Shown here piece after piece: positions 1 through 13,562 of a DNA stretch of 64,000 bases. The number at the start of each line of letters is the position of its first letter. Within the stretch, counting starts at the first letter, position 1. The notes under the pieces were generated by a model. It had not been told where the DNA came from and did not search any database. It worked only from the letters and a program-made list of their open reading frames with translations. This stretch comes from Microbulbifer sp. Q7. GTDB taxonomy: Bacteria > Pseudomonadota > Gammaproteobacteria > Pseudomonadales > Cellvibrionaceae. Location: contig NZ_LROY01000002.1 of the NCBI RefSeq assembly GCF_001639145.1, forward strand, positions 2,326,501 through 2,390,500, given 5' to 3'. The position numbers and the translations under genes are program-made.

Positions 1-1
1 T

Positions 2-1066
2 GTGGCCTACACCCTGTTTCGGGAATACGACAAGCAGGGCAGCATTGATATACCGCGCTTTTACCGGCGCCGCCTGATGCGAATCATGCCACTGTTTTTA
101 CTTGCACTACTGATCTACCTGCCCACAGATAAAGATAATATCGAATTTGTACTCAGCAATCTGATATTCATGAGCAATTATATTTCGGGGCAGCGTACGG
201 TGATTCCGGTCGGCTGGTCCCTAGATGTGCAGATGCACTTCTATCTGTTGCTACCATTTCTACTTTTATTGATGTACAAACTGCCTTTCCGTATCGGTTT
301 TCTGGTGGGGCTGTTTGTGGCGAGCATCGCATGGCGGTATTTTATCGTCGCACGCAATCCCGAGATTTGGCAAACGCCCTTTTACCAGATTTTTTACGAC
401 AGCACCTTCGGCAGGTTGCTGGCGGACCAGCTCTACTACGATCTTGATGTACGTATCGGCTGCTTTTTCGCCGGCATGATTGTGGCGTATTTGCACTACT
501 ACCACGGCAAACAGATACAAGCATTTTTTGAACGGCATTTGCTTGTCAGCGCCCTGGTGGTAATTGCCGGAGCCGCAATGATTGTCGGGGCTTTGTATTT
601 CCCCATGGAAAATAAATATCATCCCTTCTACGAAAACTTCGATCCGAATTTCAACCTCTGGCACCTGGTACTCAGCCGCTATACCTATACCACCGGACTG
701 TGCTTTTTACTACTCTCCGCCCTCTGTCCCGCCGGGCTTGGGCGCGCGGTCAACTGGGTATTGTCATGGAAAGTCTGGCACCCGGTGGCGCAATTGATCT
801 TCCCGATTTACCTGTTTCACTTCCCGTTTATCGTGATTGGTGCACTACTTACTTTCTGGACCGTCGACCGAGACTCCATCGCTGTGGTCCACGTCTGGCA
901 GGTATTCTCCATCTTTTTCTGGGCGGTCCTGCTGACCATGGCCTTTTCCGTGTTGGCACACCTGTACGTGGAAAAGCCCTTCCTCAATATGCGCAAGGCT
1001 GACGGAGTCAAGGACCACAGCGCGATACCCAATACGGTAGATACGGCGATTGCCGAGAAGGCTTAA
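2..1066 (+). CDS. Acyltransferase 3 family membrane protein (5'-partial)
   Basis: This is an integral membrane O-acyltransferase of the OafA/YrhL type, which moves acetyl or other acyl groups onto surface polysaccharides or lipids. About ten hydrophobic segments are visible. The family block of an aromatic pair, then RRRLMRIMP, occurs near residue 20, and VEKPF occurs near the C-terminus. The frame is open to the first base of the window and the N-terminal catalytic His segment of the family is absent, so the gene almost certainly begins upstream and the GTG at base 2 is not its real start. The usual WSL-x-VEEQFY motif reads WSLDVQMHFY here, losing the acidic pair. The substrate cannot be told. 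It converges on greA with a strong terminator between. Confidence 0.8.
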   Translation: MAYTLFREYDKQGSIDIPRFYRRRLMRIMPLFLLALLIYLPTDKDNIEFVLSNLIFMSNYISGQRTVIPVGWSLDVQMHFYLLLPFLLLLMYKLPFRIGFLVGLFVASIAWRYFIVARNPEIWQTPFYQIFYDSTFGRLLADQLYYDLDVRIGCFFAGMIVAYLHYYHGKQIQAFFERHLLVSALVVIAGAAMIVGALYFPMENKYHPFYENFDPNFNLWHLVLSRYTYTTGLCFLLLSALCPAGLGRAVNWVLSWKVWHPVAQLIFPIYLFHFPFIVIGALLTFWTVDRDSIAVVHVWQVFSIFFWAVLLTMAFSVLAHLYVEKPFLNMRKADGVKDHSAIPNTVDTAIAEKA

Positions 1067-1081
1067 ACCAGAACACCCCGG

Positions 1082-1118
1082 AACGAAACAGGGCGGCCAA
1101 TGGCCGCCCTGTTTCGTT
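1082..1118. terminator. Bidirectional terminator between acyltransferase and greA
   Basis: A near-perfect inverted repeat of about 17-18 bp (1082-1098/99 against 1101/02-1118) with a tiny loop. It has a GC-rich core flanked by A-rich and T-rich ends, and it sits exactly between two convergent genes. Confidence 0.85.
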
Positions 1119-1136
1119 GTTCAAACGCGATCTTTT

Positions 1137-1613
1137 TTACAGATGCTCAACCGTATCAATCTCGTATTCCACCGATCCAGAAGGTGTGTTCACCACGACA
1201 ATGTCTCCCTCTTCTTTGCCGATCAGCGCTCGCGCAATGGGCGAATTCACAGAGATCTTTTTCTGTTTTACATCCGCCTCATCGTCACCCACAATTTTGT
1301 AGGTTACTTCCGAATCATTTTCCATGTGAATGATGGTCACGGTGGTGCCAAAAATCACCTTGCCGGAAGGCTCGATGGAATGAACATCAATGACCTGGGC
1401 CATCGACAACTTGGCTTCGATTTCCTGAATACGGCCTTCAATAAATCCCTGCTTTTCCCGCGCCGCGTGGTACTCGGCGTTTTCTTTCAGGTCACCGTGT
1501 TCACGGGCCTCGGCGATGGCCTGAACAACAGCCGGACGCTGTACTTTCTTCAGGTCGTCCAGCTCTGTGCGCAGAGCCTCTGCGCCCTCAACGGTCATGG
1601 GTACGCGGTTCAT
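1137..1613 (-). CDS. greA: Transcription elongation factor GreA
   Basis: GreA rescues backtracked RNA polymerase by stimulating cleavage of the nascent RNA through the secondary channel. The 158-residue product matches the family length. Residues 1-75 form the antiparallel coiled coil, with the acidic tip region around [17 protein letters not shown]. The rest is the FKBP-like domain, ending in [13 protein letters not shown]. The frame is open for 32 more codons upstream, but the ATG chosen follows a clear GGAGG, and the encoded MNRVPMT matches the usual GreA start. It is the last gene of the block that starts at dapB. A hairpin between carB and greA suggests it may also be transcribed separately. 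Confidence 0.97.
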   Translation of the reverse strand: MNRVPMTVEGAEALRTELDDLKKVQRPAVVQAIAEAREHGDLKENAEYHAAREKQGFIEGRIQEIEAKLSMAQVIDVHSIEPSGKVIFGTTVTIIHMENDSEVTYKIVGDDEADVKQKKISVNSPIARALIGKEEGDIVVVNTPSGSVEYEIDTVEHL

Positions 1614-1678
1614 GGGAACCTCCAGAATCTTCACATTTCGCAATGCGTTGCGATGCGTTTTTAGGTTAATTCTTAACG

Positions 1679-1706
1679 AAAAAGCTCCACCAGGCGGCGG
1701 AGCTTT
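1679..1706 (-). terminator. Hairpin with short U tract between carB and greA
   Basis: Arms 1681-1691 and 1696-1706 pair over 11 positions with one mismatch around a 4-nt loop. On the minus strand the stem runs into five T residues. It lies just after carB and before the greA ribosome-binding site, so it is probably a partial terminator that lowers carB to greA read-through. Confidence 0.5.
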
Positions 1707-1748
1707 CAAAAGCGGTGACCCTTGCGGGCCACCCGTATCAATGCTCGA

Positions 1749-4979
<3,231 letters not shown>

Positions 4980-5072
4980 CTTTCTTCCGTATCTAGCCGG
5001 CCGCGGCCGGTGGATAAAATTCTGGTCTTCGCTGATTTCGCTGCGAGAGTTTCGCTGCTACAGGAGAGGCGC

Positions 5073-6221
5073 CTAGCGGCGCGCTTCCATCATCTCGATA
5101 AACTGGTCAAACAGCGGTGCCACATCGTGCGGGCCGGGGCTCGCTTCCGGGTGCCCCTGGAAACTGAACGCCGGCTTGTCCTTGAGGCGAATGCCCTGCA
5201 AGGTGCCGTCGAACAGGGACTTGTGGGTGATTTCCACATTCTCCGGCAGGGAGTCCATGTCCACCGCAAAACCGTGGTTCTGCGCCGTAATCATCACCTT
5301 GGTGCTGTTCAGGTCCTGCACCGGGTGGTTACCCCCGTGATGGCCGAATTTCATTTTTGCGGTCTTGGCGCCAACCGCCAAGCCCAGCAACTGGTGCCCC
5401 AGGCAAATGCCGTAGGTGGGCAGGCCAGTGTCGAGGATTTCCCGAATCGCCTTGATCGCGTAATCGCAGGGCTCGGGGTCGCCGGGGCCGTTGGACAGGA
5501 AAACACCGTCCGGATTCATTGCCAGCACGTCAGAAGCCGGGGTTTCCGCCGGCACCACGGTGATGCTACAGCCGCGGTCCACCAGCATGCGCAGGATATT
5601 GCGCTTCACACCGAAGTCGTAGGCAACCACTTTGTAAGGCTGCGCCGCCGGTGCCGGCTTGTGGCCGGTACCGAGTTCCCAACTGCCCTCGTTGAAGTCG
5701 TACGGTTGCTTGGTGGAAACCACCTTGGCCAGGTCCATGCCCTTCAGGCCGGCAAACTCCTGAGCTTTTTTCAGGGCTTCCGCTTCGTCGATGCTCTCAC
5801 CTTCCGGAGCACCGGCGACGATGCAGCCGCTCTGTGCACCCTTGTCGCGCAGGATACGGGTCAGGCGGCGGGTATCGATGTCGGCGATGCCGACGATATT
5901 GCGCGCCTTGAGGTAGTCCTCCAGGGACTGCTCGCTGCGGAAACTGGAAGCCAGCAACGGCAGGTCGCGAATCACCAGGCCCGCTGACCAGATTTCAGCA
6001 CACTCTTCGTCTTCCGAGTTGGTGCCGGTGTTGCCGATATGCGGGTAGGTCAGGGTAACGATCTGGCGGGCGTAAGATGGATCCGTCAGGATTTCCTGAT
6101 AACCAGTCATGGAGGTGTTGAAAACCACCTCACCAACGGTTGAGCCTTCCGCGCCAATGGCACGACCGCGAAAGACACTGCCATCGGCAAGCACCAGCAG
6201 TGCCGGGGTAGTGCTGGGCAT
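5073..6221 (-). CDS. carA: Carbamoyl-phosphate synthase small subunit CarA
   Basis: CarA is the glutamine amidotransferase subunit that hydrolyses glutamine and passes ammonia to CarB. The N-terminal small domain carries [17 protein letters not shown] and [17 protein letters not shown]. The C-terminal class I GATase domain has the nucleophile Cys in TYGICLGHQ (about residue 270) and the His/Glu pair in [12 protein letters not shown]. Starting at this ATG gives 382 residues, the same as E. coli. Two in-frame TTG codons upstream (ending at 6254 and 6266) lie by a GGAG and could add 11 or 15 residues, so the start is not settled. A 430-base leader region lies upstream. Confidence 0.95.
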   Translation of the reverse strand: MPSTTPALLVLADGSVFRGRAIGAEGSTVGEVVFNTSMTGYQEILTDPSYARQIVTLTYPHIGNTGTNSEDEECAEIWSAGLVIRDLPLLASSFRSEQSLEDYLKARNIVGIADIDTRRLTRILRDKGAQSGCIVAGAPEGESIDEAEALKKAQEFAGLKGMDLAKVVSTKQPYDFNEGSWELGTGHKPAPAAQPYKVVAYDFGVKRNILRMLVDRGCSITVVPAETPASDVLAMNPDGVFLSNGPGDPEPCDYAIKAIREILDTGLPTYGICLGHQLLGLAVGAKTAKMKFGHHGGNHPVQDLNSTKVMITAQNHGFAVDMDSLPENVEITHKSLFDGTLQGIRLKDKPAFSFQGHPEASPGPHDVAPLFDQFIEMMEARR

Positions 6222-6705
6222 CAGGGATTCCGGCGTGGGAACGGCGTTGTTCAATTCAATCTCCAATCGTCAGAACAGCTTCCGGGCGGGGCGAGAGGGG
6301 GCACTTTATGCGCCTTGCCAGGTGAAGTTTCAGCTGCAACTTTTTACCCTGAGCCCTTTATAAAAAAGCGAGATGAAACGTCTGCTTCATCTCGCTTGGT
6401 TATAGAGTTCTTCTCGGGCGCTCACTGAGGCTTTCACCTGGGCTCTCACTGTGTGGCCGGCAACCAGTTTCGGTGGTTAAGTGGGCGGAAAAACCGCCAG
6501 CACCGGCGCAAATTTGGGGCAGGAAAGCCACGGGCTCTGCGACCTGCTCCATCGCTCTCTACTGAGAGCCGATAAAGCCATAATTTGGCGCGGGCGACTA
6601 CGGTGGGACCTTTCCAAGCCGGGCGCAGATTCTACGGGAAAACGCCGGCAACTGCCAGTACAAATTTACGCCAACCGGACAACCGTCGCCGCCAGGTCAG
6701 GCGGC
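6222..6705. other. Gene-free leader region upstream of carA
   Basis: About 480 bases without a convincing gene on either strand. It holds a strong minus-strand terminator-like hairpin (6362-6397) and, between it and carA, the presumed carA promoter, for which I could not identify a convincing -35/-10 pair. The 300 bases between the hairpin and the YfiR-like gene could be a long 3' UTR, a carA leader, or a small RNA ending at the hairpin. Nothing in it resembles an ArgR box clearly. Confidence 0.6.
6362..6397 (-). terminator. Intrinsic terminator upstream of carA
   Basis: A perfect 12-bp stem (6366-6377 with 6386-6397) and an 8-nt loop, followed on the minus strand by six T residues. It terminates transcription arriving from the YfiR-like/rimBK side, or acts as an attenuator within a long carA leader. 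Confidence 0.8.
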
Positions 6706-7293
6706 TTATTTGACCGTGCGGGTCAGCCGGAACACGCTATTGCCCATATCCAGGTCGGCGCGGTCGAGCCGGGTCTTGTTCAGGCGCAGTGCCATGTTGT
6801 TGCCTGTGCCAGCAAAGGCCACCATGCCACCGATATGGGTAAAGCGACTGACGTCACTGACGGTGAGCACCGGGAAGAATTCCAGGGCACCAACGGCTTC
6901 GGCCATATGGCCGGCCTCCAGACCGTCGCCCATCACCACAATCTGGCAGCGGCGTGCGCGCATGGTCTCTCCATCGTTGACCGTCTCCAGGGCAACCATT
7001 CGCCCCTGAATCCGGTGGCGGTGAAAACGGGCTGTAAGCGGAGCCACCAGTGCCTCCTCCCCCATCACGCAAATGCGAAACGGTGCACCGGAACCATTGA
7101 AGACCTCGATGGGCCACTGGAAGTGATGGGCGAAGTGGACGATGTAATCCACCATAACCTTGCGCCCGAGATCGGTATCCGAGAGGAGCTCCGCACGCGC
7201 CGGAGGGACGGCCACCGCCACCACCAGTAACAGCTGGCACAGCAGCCAATGGAATGGTCGCGGCGAGATGGCATGGAGCTTTGTCTGGGGCAT
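6706..7293 (-). CDS. YfiR-family (DUF4154) periplasmic protein
   Basis: A 195-residue exported protein. A signal peptide ends near residue 34 (PPARA), then the mature part shows the DUF4154/YfiR pattern: a FQWP segment, RICVMGE, two Cys-containing strands, PVLTVSD, a GGMVAF turn, and a C-terminal RLNKTRLDRADLDMGNSVFRL. In Pseudomonas, YfiR is the periplasmic brake on the diguanylate cyclase YfiN. No YfiN-like cyclase or YfiB lipoprotein lies here, so the partner is unknown. Many YfiR homologues act with unlinked sensor kinases or TonB receptors. It follows the rimBK gene on the same strand by 223 bases. The Shine-Dalgarno sequence is weak. Confidence 0.8.
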   Translation of the reverse strand: MPQTKLHAISPRPFHWLLCQLLLVVAVAVPPARAELLSDTDLGRKVMVDYIVHFAHHFQWPIEVFNGSGAPFRICVMGEEALVAPLTARFHRHRIQGRMVALETVNDGETMRARRCQIVVMGDGLEAGHMAEAVGALEFFPVLTVSDVSRFTHIGGMVAFAGTGNNMALRLNKTRLDRADLDMGNSVFRLTRTVK

Positions 7294-7516
7294 CGTTGGG
7301 GCACCGGGGCAATTAAACGCCCCGCATACGAACCGACCAGTCGCAGGGCACCCCTAAAGACTAGTCTCGGCAGCAGGCGCCCACCACGGGTGAAGCGCGA
7401 GCCGAGCGCCAAAAACCCGAACCCTCAGACTTTGAGGGAACAGGCTCTGAGGAAAGAGACGCTGGGGAGGCGGCACCGTCAAAACACGGCGCCTGCGAGG
7501 TTACTCGAGTGCCGGG

Positions 7517-8923
7517 TTAACCTTCATCCCCGGCATCAACCGGAGTGATGGCCGGGCGCCACTTCAGTGCTTTTTCAATGGCCAGAATCATGGAGCCAGC
7601 AACATCCTTGCGCGTGGCGCTTTCGATCCCCTCAAGGCCCGGCGAGGAGTTCACCTCCAGCAGCAGCGGCCCCTTTTTGGAGCGGATGATATCCACACCG
7701 GCCACTTTCAAGCCCAGGGTTTTGGCCGCCTTGATCGCCAGCTTGCGCTCCTCCGGCAGGATCTTCACCACGGAGGCCGTGCCCCCCTGATGGATGTTGG
7801 CGCGGAACTCACCCGGTGCAGCCTCCCGCTGAATGGCGGCGAACACCTTGCCATCCACCACGAACAGGCGCAGGTCTTTGCCCTGGGCCTCGCGGATAAA
7901 CTCCTGCACCAGCAGATTCACTTTCAGCGACTTGAAGGCATTGATCACCGACTCTGCCGCCTTGCGGGTTTCCGCCAGCACCACACCGCGCCCCTGAGTC
8001 CCCTCGAGCAACTTCACGATCAGCGGCGCGCCGCCGACCATATCAATCAGCTCGTTGGTATCCATGGGCGAGTGGGCGAACCCGGAAATCGGGATATTCA
8101 AGCCACCCTCCTGCAGCAACTGCAGTGAGTAAAGCTTGTCGCGGGACTGGCTGATTGCAGCCGCGCCATTGAGTGCGTACACCCCCATGCTCTCAAAGTG
8201 ACGGGTCAGGGCGCAGCCATAAAACGTCATACTGGGGCGAATGCGCGGAATAATCGCATCGAGGTTGTTGAGAATGCGCCCATCCCGGTAATGCACCTCC
8301 GGATCCGCCGAATCCAGTTTCATATAGCACTGGCGGATATTCAAAAAGGTCATGCGGTGGCCACGCTCGGCACCGGCTTCCATGATCCGCTGGTTACTGT
8401 ACAGGTCCGGGTTGGAGGCGAGCACGCCAATACGCAGGCCGGTGCCCGACATGTGGTGCTCGTCCCGGTAGTATTCTTCCAGCTGGCTGGGAGGCATCTC
8501 CCCCAGGCAGAAACTCTCGGACGGGTCTACCAGCATGCGCCCCATCATCGCCTCGCGGCCCAGCAACATGCGATAGCCCATGGAGTCGCGGTTGGTGAGG
8601 GTGAGCTCGATATCCCACACGCTTCCGCCGATACTCATACTGGTTCTGATCACCAGGCGCTTTTCCGAGTCGCCGGAGGAACTGCGCACCGTGCGCCGGT
8701 CGAGCACCCGCGCCTCACAACGTACCCGCGGCCGACGTTGGTTCTGCAGGGGGTGCGCCTCAAAGCTCACCCACGGCTCGCCGCCGCGATTGAATTGCTG
8801 AATGTTGTAGGCGTGCAGGCACGACGTTTTGGCACCGGAGTCTACCCGTGCCTTGATCGCGGGAATACCAAGCCCCGGAAAGGCACACCACTCTTCGCTG
8901 CCAACAATGATCTTCTTATCCAA
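7517..8923 (-). CDS. rimK: RimB-RimK fusion: aspartic protease-like domain plus ATP-grasp glutamate ligase
   Basis: A 468-residue fusion. Residues 1-150 form a retropepsin-like domain of the RimB/ATP-dependent zinc protease family (PF05618), with the catalytic-type motif VDSGAKTS around D28. Residues 160-460 form a RimK ATP-grasp ligase ([51 protein letters not shown]). RimK adds glutamates to the C-terminus of ribosomal protein S6. In Pseudomonas, RimB and RimK are separate parts of the RimABK system. Here modification and proteolysis may be linked in one chain. The start is TTG, supported by AGGAG six bases upstream. It follows dapB by 33 bases and is probably co-transcribed with it. Confidence 0.85.
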   Translation of the reverse strand: MDKKIIVGSEEWCAFPGLGIPAIKARVDSGAKTSCLHAYNIQQFNRGGEPWVSFEAHPLQNQRRPRVRCEARVLDRRTVRSSSGDSEKRLVIRTSMSIGGSVWDIELTLTNRDSMGYRMLLGREAMMGRMLVDPSESFCLGEMPPSQLEEYYRDEHHMSGTGLRIGVLASNPDLYSNQRIMEAGAERGHRMTFLNIRQCYMKLDSADPEVHYRDGRILNNLDAIIPRIRPSMTFYGCALTRHFESMGVYALNGAAAISQSRDKLYSLQLLQEGGLNIPISGFAHSPMDTNELIDMVGGAPLIVKLLEGTQGRGVVLAETRKAAESVINAFKSLKVNLLVQEFIREAQGKDLRLFVVDGKVFAAIQREAAPGEFRANIHQGGTASVVKILPEERKLAIKAAKTLGLKVAGVDIIRSKKGPLLLEVNSSPGLEGIESATRKDVAGSMILAIEKALKWRPAITPVDAGDEG

Positions 8924-8956
8924 GTGTCGCTCCTTAAAAGCGTATTCTTTGCGGAG

Positions 8957-9934
<978 letters not shown>

Positions 9935-9960
9935 CTAACAGGTAGATTGGAGCGCCAAAT

Positions 9961-10401
9961 ATGTCTCGGGATTGCCACGCCCCGTTCTGGTCATCGCTTT
10001 CCGCTGCGATTTTCGCCTTGCTACTGGTTGCCGCCATCTCCACCGGCAAGGCGGCTGCAGGGGGGCTCGGCGACGACTTCTGGGAGAAGTACGACGACAT
10101 CACCGACTGGATCACGCTGCGACTGAAGCTGACCCCGGAACAGGAAGAAAAAGCCCTGCCGCTGATGCAGAAAAACTTTGAGCTAAAGCTTGCGATCCTG
10201 GAGGACTACGGTTTCGAGCGCGGCAAAATGCCGAAGCTTACCCGGGAACAGAAAGAAGAACTGGATGCGAAAATCGTTGCGGTGCGCGCCGCTACCCGCG
10301 TCGAAATGGTGAAAATTCTGAACGCGGAGCAACTGGAAGAACTGAAGAAAATCCAGCAGGAATACCACGATGAATTTCGGCGCAGACTGGCGGAGAACTG
10401 A
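9961..10401 (+). CDS. Secreted helical protein, Spy/CpxP-like
   Basis: A 146-residue protein with an N-terminal hydrophobic segment (about 12-33, ending KAAA) that looks like a signal peptide. The mature part is charged and helical. An LTPEQEEKALPLM segment followed by LTREQKEELDAKI resembles the LTxxQ repeats of periplasmic Spy/CpxP chaperones, but the match is short and the assignment is only suggestive. ATG is preceded by GGAG. It stands alone on the plus strand, divergent from dapB and convergent with the phosphomannomutase gene. A generic coiled-coil periplasmic protein is the alternative. Confidence 0.7.
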   Translation: MSRDCHAPFWSSLSAAIFALLLVAAISTGKAAAGGLGDDFWEKYDDITDWITLRLKLTPEQEEKALPLMQKNFELKLAILEDYGFERGKMPKLTREQKEELDAKIVAVRAATRVEMVKILNAEQLEELKKIQQEYHDEFRRRLAEN

Positions 10402-10465
10402 AAACCGTGCGGCACTACCGACCAGTGAATCCGACCGGTGAAGCAGGAAGCATTGAGAGAGAACA

Positions 10466-10485
10466 GGGAGCGCAGACGCGCTCCC
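10466..10485. terminator. Weak hairpin between convergent genes
   Basis: An 8-bp perfect GC-rich stem (10466-10473 with 10478-10485) around AGAC, located between the Spy-like gene and the end of the phosphomannomutase gene. There is no T tract on either side, so termination is only inferred from position. Confidence 0.35.
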
Positions 10486-10498
10486 CAAACAGCAACGG

Positions 10499-11848
10499 TT
10501 AGCCCCGAATCAGGCCAAGCAACTCTTCCGTCTTGGCCTTCATCAGCGCTTCATCCCCACGGGACTCCACATTCAGACGCACTACCGGCTCGGTATTGGA
10601 CATACGCAGGTTAAAGCGCCACTCGTCGAACGCAACGCTGAGCCCGTCGACGTGCTCAACGCTGTTGGCGCTCGCAGCGTACTTGTCTTCCGCGGCCTGC
10701 AGCAGGGCCTTGGGGTCTGCCACTTTGGAATTGATTTCGCCGCTGCAAGGGAACGCCGCCATGCGCTCGCCCACCAGCTTCGACAGCGGCTTGCCACTGC
10801 GACTTACCAGCTCGGCCACCAGCAGCCACGGGATCATGCCGCTGTCGCAGTAGGCAAAATCGCGGAAGTAATGGTGCGCGCTCATTTCACCACCGTAAAT
10901 GGCGTCTTCCTTACGCATGCGCTCCTTGATGAACGCATGCCCGGTTTTACTCTGCACCGGTTCACCGCCGGCCGCCTTGACAATGGCTTCCGTGTTCCAG
11001 GTGAGGCGCGGATCGTGCACCACGTTGGCGCCCGGGTGCTTGACAAGGAATGCCTCTGCCAGCAGGCCCACCACATAGTAGCCTTCGATGAATTCACCGT
11101 TTTCATCAAAGAAGAAACAGCGGTCGAAGTCACCATCCCATGCGATACCGAAATCAGCGCCGCTCTCACGCACGGCGGCCGCGGTGGATTCACGGTTTTC
11201 CGGCAGGATCGGGTTGGGGATACCGTTGGGGAAATTGCCATCGGGCTCGTGGTGCACGCGCACAAATTCAAACGGCAGGCTCGGCGCCAGCGCATCCACC
11301 ACGGAGCCGGCTCCGCCGTTACCGGCATTGACCACCAACTTCAGCGGCTTCAGCTCGGACACATCGACGTAACCCAGCAGGTGTTTCACAAAGTCATCGC
11401 GGTGGGCAAAGGTGTGCAGGTCACCACGCTTTTCCACTGCAGGAAAGTTGTTGACTTCCGCGAGCTTCTTGATATCCAGCAGGCCGGTATCGCCGCTGAT
11501 GGGGCGACTACCCGCACGCACAAACTTCATGCCGTTGTAGTCCATCGGGTTGTGGCTCGCGGTTACACAGATGCCACCGTCAAAATCCCCATGGAAGGTC
11601 GAGAAATAAATTTCTTCCGTGCCGCATTCCCCAATGTGAAACACGTCGGCACCGGCATCACGCAGACCATTGACCAGCGCATCGGTCAGCTCGGCACTGG
11701 TGAGGCGGATATCGTGCCCCACCACCACACGGCGGGCATCCAGAAACTGGGCAAACGCGCGTCCCACGCGATACGCCACGTCCGTGTTCAACTCATCCGG
11801 CACACGGCCACGCAAATCGTACGCTTTAAAACAGGTTAATTCTGACAT
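10499..11848 (-). CDS. algC: Phosphomannomutase/phosphoglucomutase
   Basis: An alpha-D-phosphohexomutase that interconverts hexose 6- and 1-phosphates, feeding GDP-mannose and UDP-glucose synthesis. The 449-residue product starts [14 protein letters not shown]. It has the phosphoserine loop TASHNP (Ser98), the metal loop WDGDFDR, the sugar loop [10 protein letters not shown] and the phosphate loop [14 protein letters not shown]. The frame is open upstream through the end of galU, but this ATG has AAGGG in front and matches the family start. It begins one base after the galU stop, so the two are translationally coupled. Homologues are named algC, manB or cpsG; which sugar is preferred cannot be told. 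Confidence 0.93.
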   Translation of the reverse strand: MSELTCFKAYDLRGRVPDELNTDVAYRVGRAFAQFLDARRVVVGHDIRLTSAELTDALVNGLRDAGADVFHIGECGTEEIYFSTFHGDFDGGICVTASHNPMDYNGMKFVRAGSRPISGDTGLLDIKKLAEVNNFPAVEKRGDLHTFAHRDDFVKHLLGYVDVSELKPLKLVVNAGNGGAGSVVDALAPSLPFEFVRVHHEPDGNFPNGIPNPILPENRESTAAAVRESGADFGIAWDGDFDRCFFFDENGEFIEGYYVVGLLAEAFLVKHPGANVVHDPRLTWNTEAIVKAAGGEPVQSKTGHAFIKERMRKEDAIYGGEMSAHHYFRDFAYCDSGMIPWLLVAELVSRSGKPLSKLVGERMAAFPCSGEINSKVADPKALLQAAEDKYAASANSVEHVDGLSVAFDEWRFNLRMSNTEPVVRLNVESRGDEALMKAKTEELLGLIRG

Positions 11849-11849
11849 T

Positions 11850-12686
11850 TCAGCCCTTCTCCCCCGGCAAATAAATATTCTTGTAAACATAATTGGTGGC
11901 TTCGACAAAGCCATCGACGGAACCGCAATCAAAGCGGCGCCCCTTGAAGCGGTAGGCGAGCACGCAACCGCGCTTGGCCTGGGTGAGCAGAGCATCGGTG
12001 ATCTGCACTTCACCGTTCTTGCCCGGTGGCGTCTCGCGAATGAGATCGAAAATATCGGGCGTCAGGATATAGCGACCAATAATCGCCATATTGCTCGGCG
12101 CTTCCTCGGCCGCGGGCTTTTCCACCATGTCGGTCACCTGAAACAGGTCCGGCTTGATTTCATTGCCCGCAATCACACCAAACTTGTGGATCTGCTCTTT
12201 CGGCACTTCTTCCACCGCGACGATGCTGCAGCGAAACTGTTGATACAGCTGCACCATCTGCCCCAACACACCGAGCTCTTCATTCAGGCACAGGTCGTCG
12301 GCCAGCACCACGGCGAAGGCTTCATCGCCGATGAGCCGCTGCCCCTGCAGAATGGCATCACCCAGCCCGCGCATCTCCCCCTGGCGGGTGTAGGAAAAGC
12401 TGGCACTATCGATAACCTGGCGCACACAATCCAGGTAACGCTCTTTGCCTGTCCCGGCAATCTGCTGCTCCAGCTCAAAGTTGGTGTCGAAGTGATCCTC
12501 AATCGCGCGCTTGCCACGTCCGGTCACGAACCCGATCTCGGTCAGGCCGGCCTCTATGGCCTCCTCCACCCCATACTGAACCAGCGGCTTGTTGACCAGT
12601 GGCAACATTTCTTTGGGCATCGCCTTGGTTGCCGGCAGAAAGCGGGTTCCATACCCGGCCACAGGGAAAAGACATTTTTTGAGCAT
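11850..12686 (-). CDS. galU: UTP-glucose-1-phosphate uridylyltransferase GalU
   Basis: GalU makes UDP-glucose from UTP and glucose 1-phosphate for lipopolysaccharide, exopolysaccharide and osmoprotectant synthesis. The 278-residue product carries the nucleotidyltransferase signature [24 protein letters not shown] near the N-terminus, VLADD for metal binding, and VEKP around the middle. ATG is preceded by GAGGGGG. It is the first gene of a two-gene unit with the mutase that makes its glucose 1-phosphate substrate, and is divergent from fabA. Confidence 0.97.
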   Translation of the reverse strand: MLKKCLFPVAGYGTRFLPATKAMPKEMLPLVNKPLVQYGVEEAIEAGLTEIGFVTGRGKRAIEDHFDTNFELEQQIAGTGKERYLDCVRQVIDSASFSYTRQGEMRGLGDAILQGQRLIGDEAFAVVLADDLCLNEELGVLGQMVQLYQQFRCSIVAVEEVPKEQIHKFGVIAGNEIKPDLFQVTDMVEKPAAEEAPSNMAIIGRYILTPDIFDLIRETPPGKNGEVQITDALLTQAKRGCVLAYRFKGRRFDCGSVDGFVEATNYVYKNIYLPGEKG

Positions 12687-12879
12687 TACACCCCCTCGTT
12701 AGAATACGGCTTCGGCGCTCTCCTGCGACGAATTGCGGCAAGTTATCACAAAAATGTGGCAAGAATCAGTCCAGTCTGGCCGGTTACGCCAGCCAGTGAA
12801 AACCACCTGCTGACAAGCCCCGCAGACGGGTCAAGGGCAAATTGGGACAGTTCCGGTCACAAAAAGAGTTATGACCGAC

Positions 12880-12907
12880 TGGACAAGCTATCCTTAGCCC
12901 TTAGAAT
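12880..12907 (+). promoter_or_regulatory. Probable fabA promoter
   Basis: A -35 TGGACA and a -10 TAGAAT separated by 16 bases, 38 bases before the fabA ATG. An inverted repeat CGGTCA-N12-TGACCG (12854-12877) abuts the -35 and could be an operator for a fatty-acid regulator. The regulator is not identifiable from sequence. Confidence 0.6.
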
Positions 12908-12945
12908 GCCGGCTCGTGTAAGAAATACCCAGAATCGGGGACCCA

Positions 12946-13470
12946 ATGAGTAATTTTGTTCAAAAAAGCAGCTACACCCGTGAAGAACTTCTGGCTTGCA
13001 GCCAGGGAGAAATGTTCGGCCCCGGCAATGCACAGCTGCCTGCTCCCAACATGCTGATGCTGGATCGCATCACGCACATTGCCAAAGACGGCGGTGAATT
13101 CGGCAAAGGGGAGCTGATTGCCGAACTGGATATCACACCGGACCTGTGGTTCTTTGACTGCCATTTTCCCGGTGACCCGGTTATGCCTGGCTGCCTGGGC
13201 CTGGATGCCATGTGGCAGCTACTCGGCTACTTCCTCGCCTGGAAAGGCAACCCCGGCCGCGGCCGCGCACTGGGTTGCGGCGAGGTGAAATTCACCGGCC
13301 AGATCCTGCCCACCAACAAGAAAGTCACTTACCACATCCAGATGAGCCGCCTGGTAGAGCGCAAGCTGGTTATGGGCATTGGCAACGGTTCCGTTTCCGT
13401 CGACGGCCGTGAAATCTACACCGCCAAAGACCTGCGTGTTGGCCTGTTCACCCGCACCGACAATTTCTGA
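12946..13470 (+). CDS. fabA: 3-hydroxydecanoyl-ACP dehydratase/isomerase FabA
   Basis: FabA dehydrates 3-hydroxydecanoyl-ACP and isomerises the product to cis-3-decenoyl-ACP, the branch point to unsaturated fatty acids. The 174-residue hotdog-fold protein has the catalytic His73 and Asp87 in [19 protein letters not shown], matching E. coli His71 and Asp85. It is followed 92 bases later by fabB, its obligate partner; the pair is the classical anaerobic unsaturated fatty acid pathway unit. Confidence 0.98.
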   Translation: MSNFVQKSSYTREELLACSQGEMFGPGNAQLPAPNMLMLDRITHIAKDGGEFGKGELIAELDITPDLWFFDCHFPGDPVMPGCLGLDAMWQLLGYFLAWKGNPGRGRALGCGEVKFTGQILPTNKKVTYHIQMSRLVERKLVMGIGNGSVSVDGREIYTAKDLRVGLFTRTDNF

Positions 13471-13562
13471 GCGGTTTGCGTGACACGGTAGACTCTGTTA
13501 CATAAAAGCACTGTCACTTAGAACAATAACAATCCACTCTACAAGTTTTATTGGAGATCACT

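Noticed and set aside
11849-12013. A 55-codon extension of the phosphohexomutase into galU
   Set aside because: It overlaps the galU coding sequence, and the family N-terminus with its SD begins at 11848.
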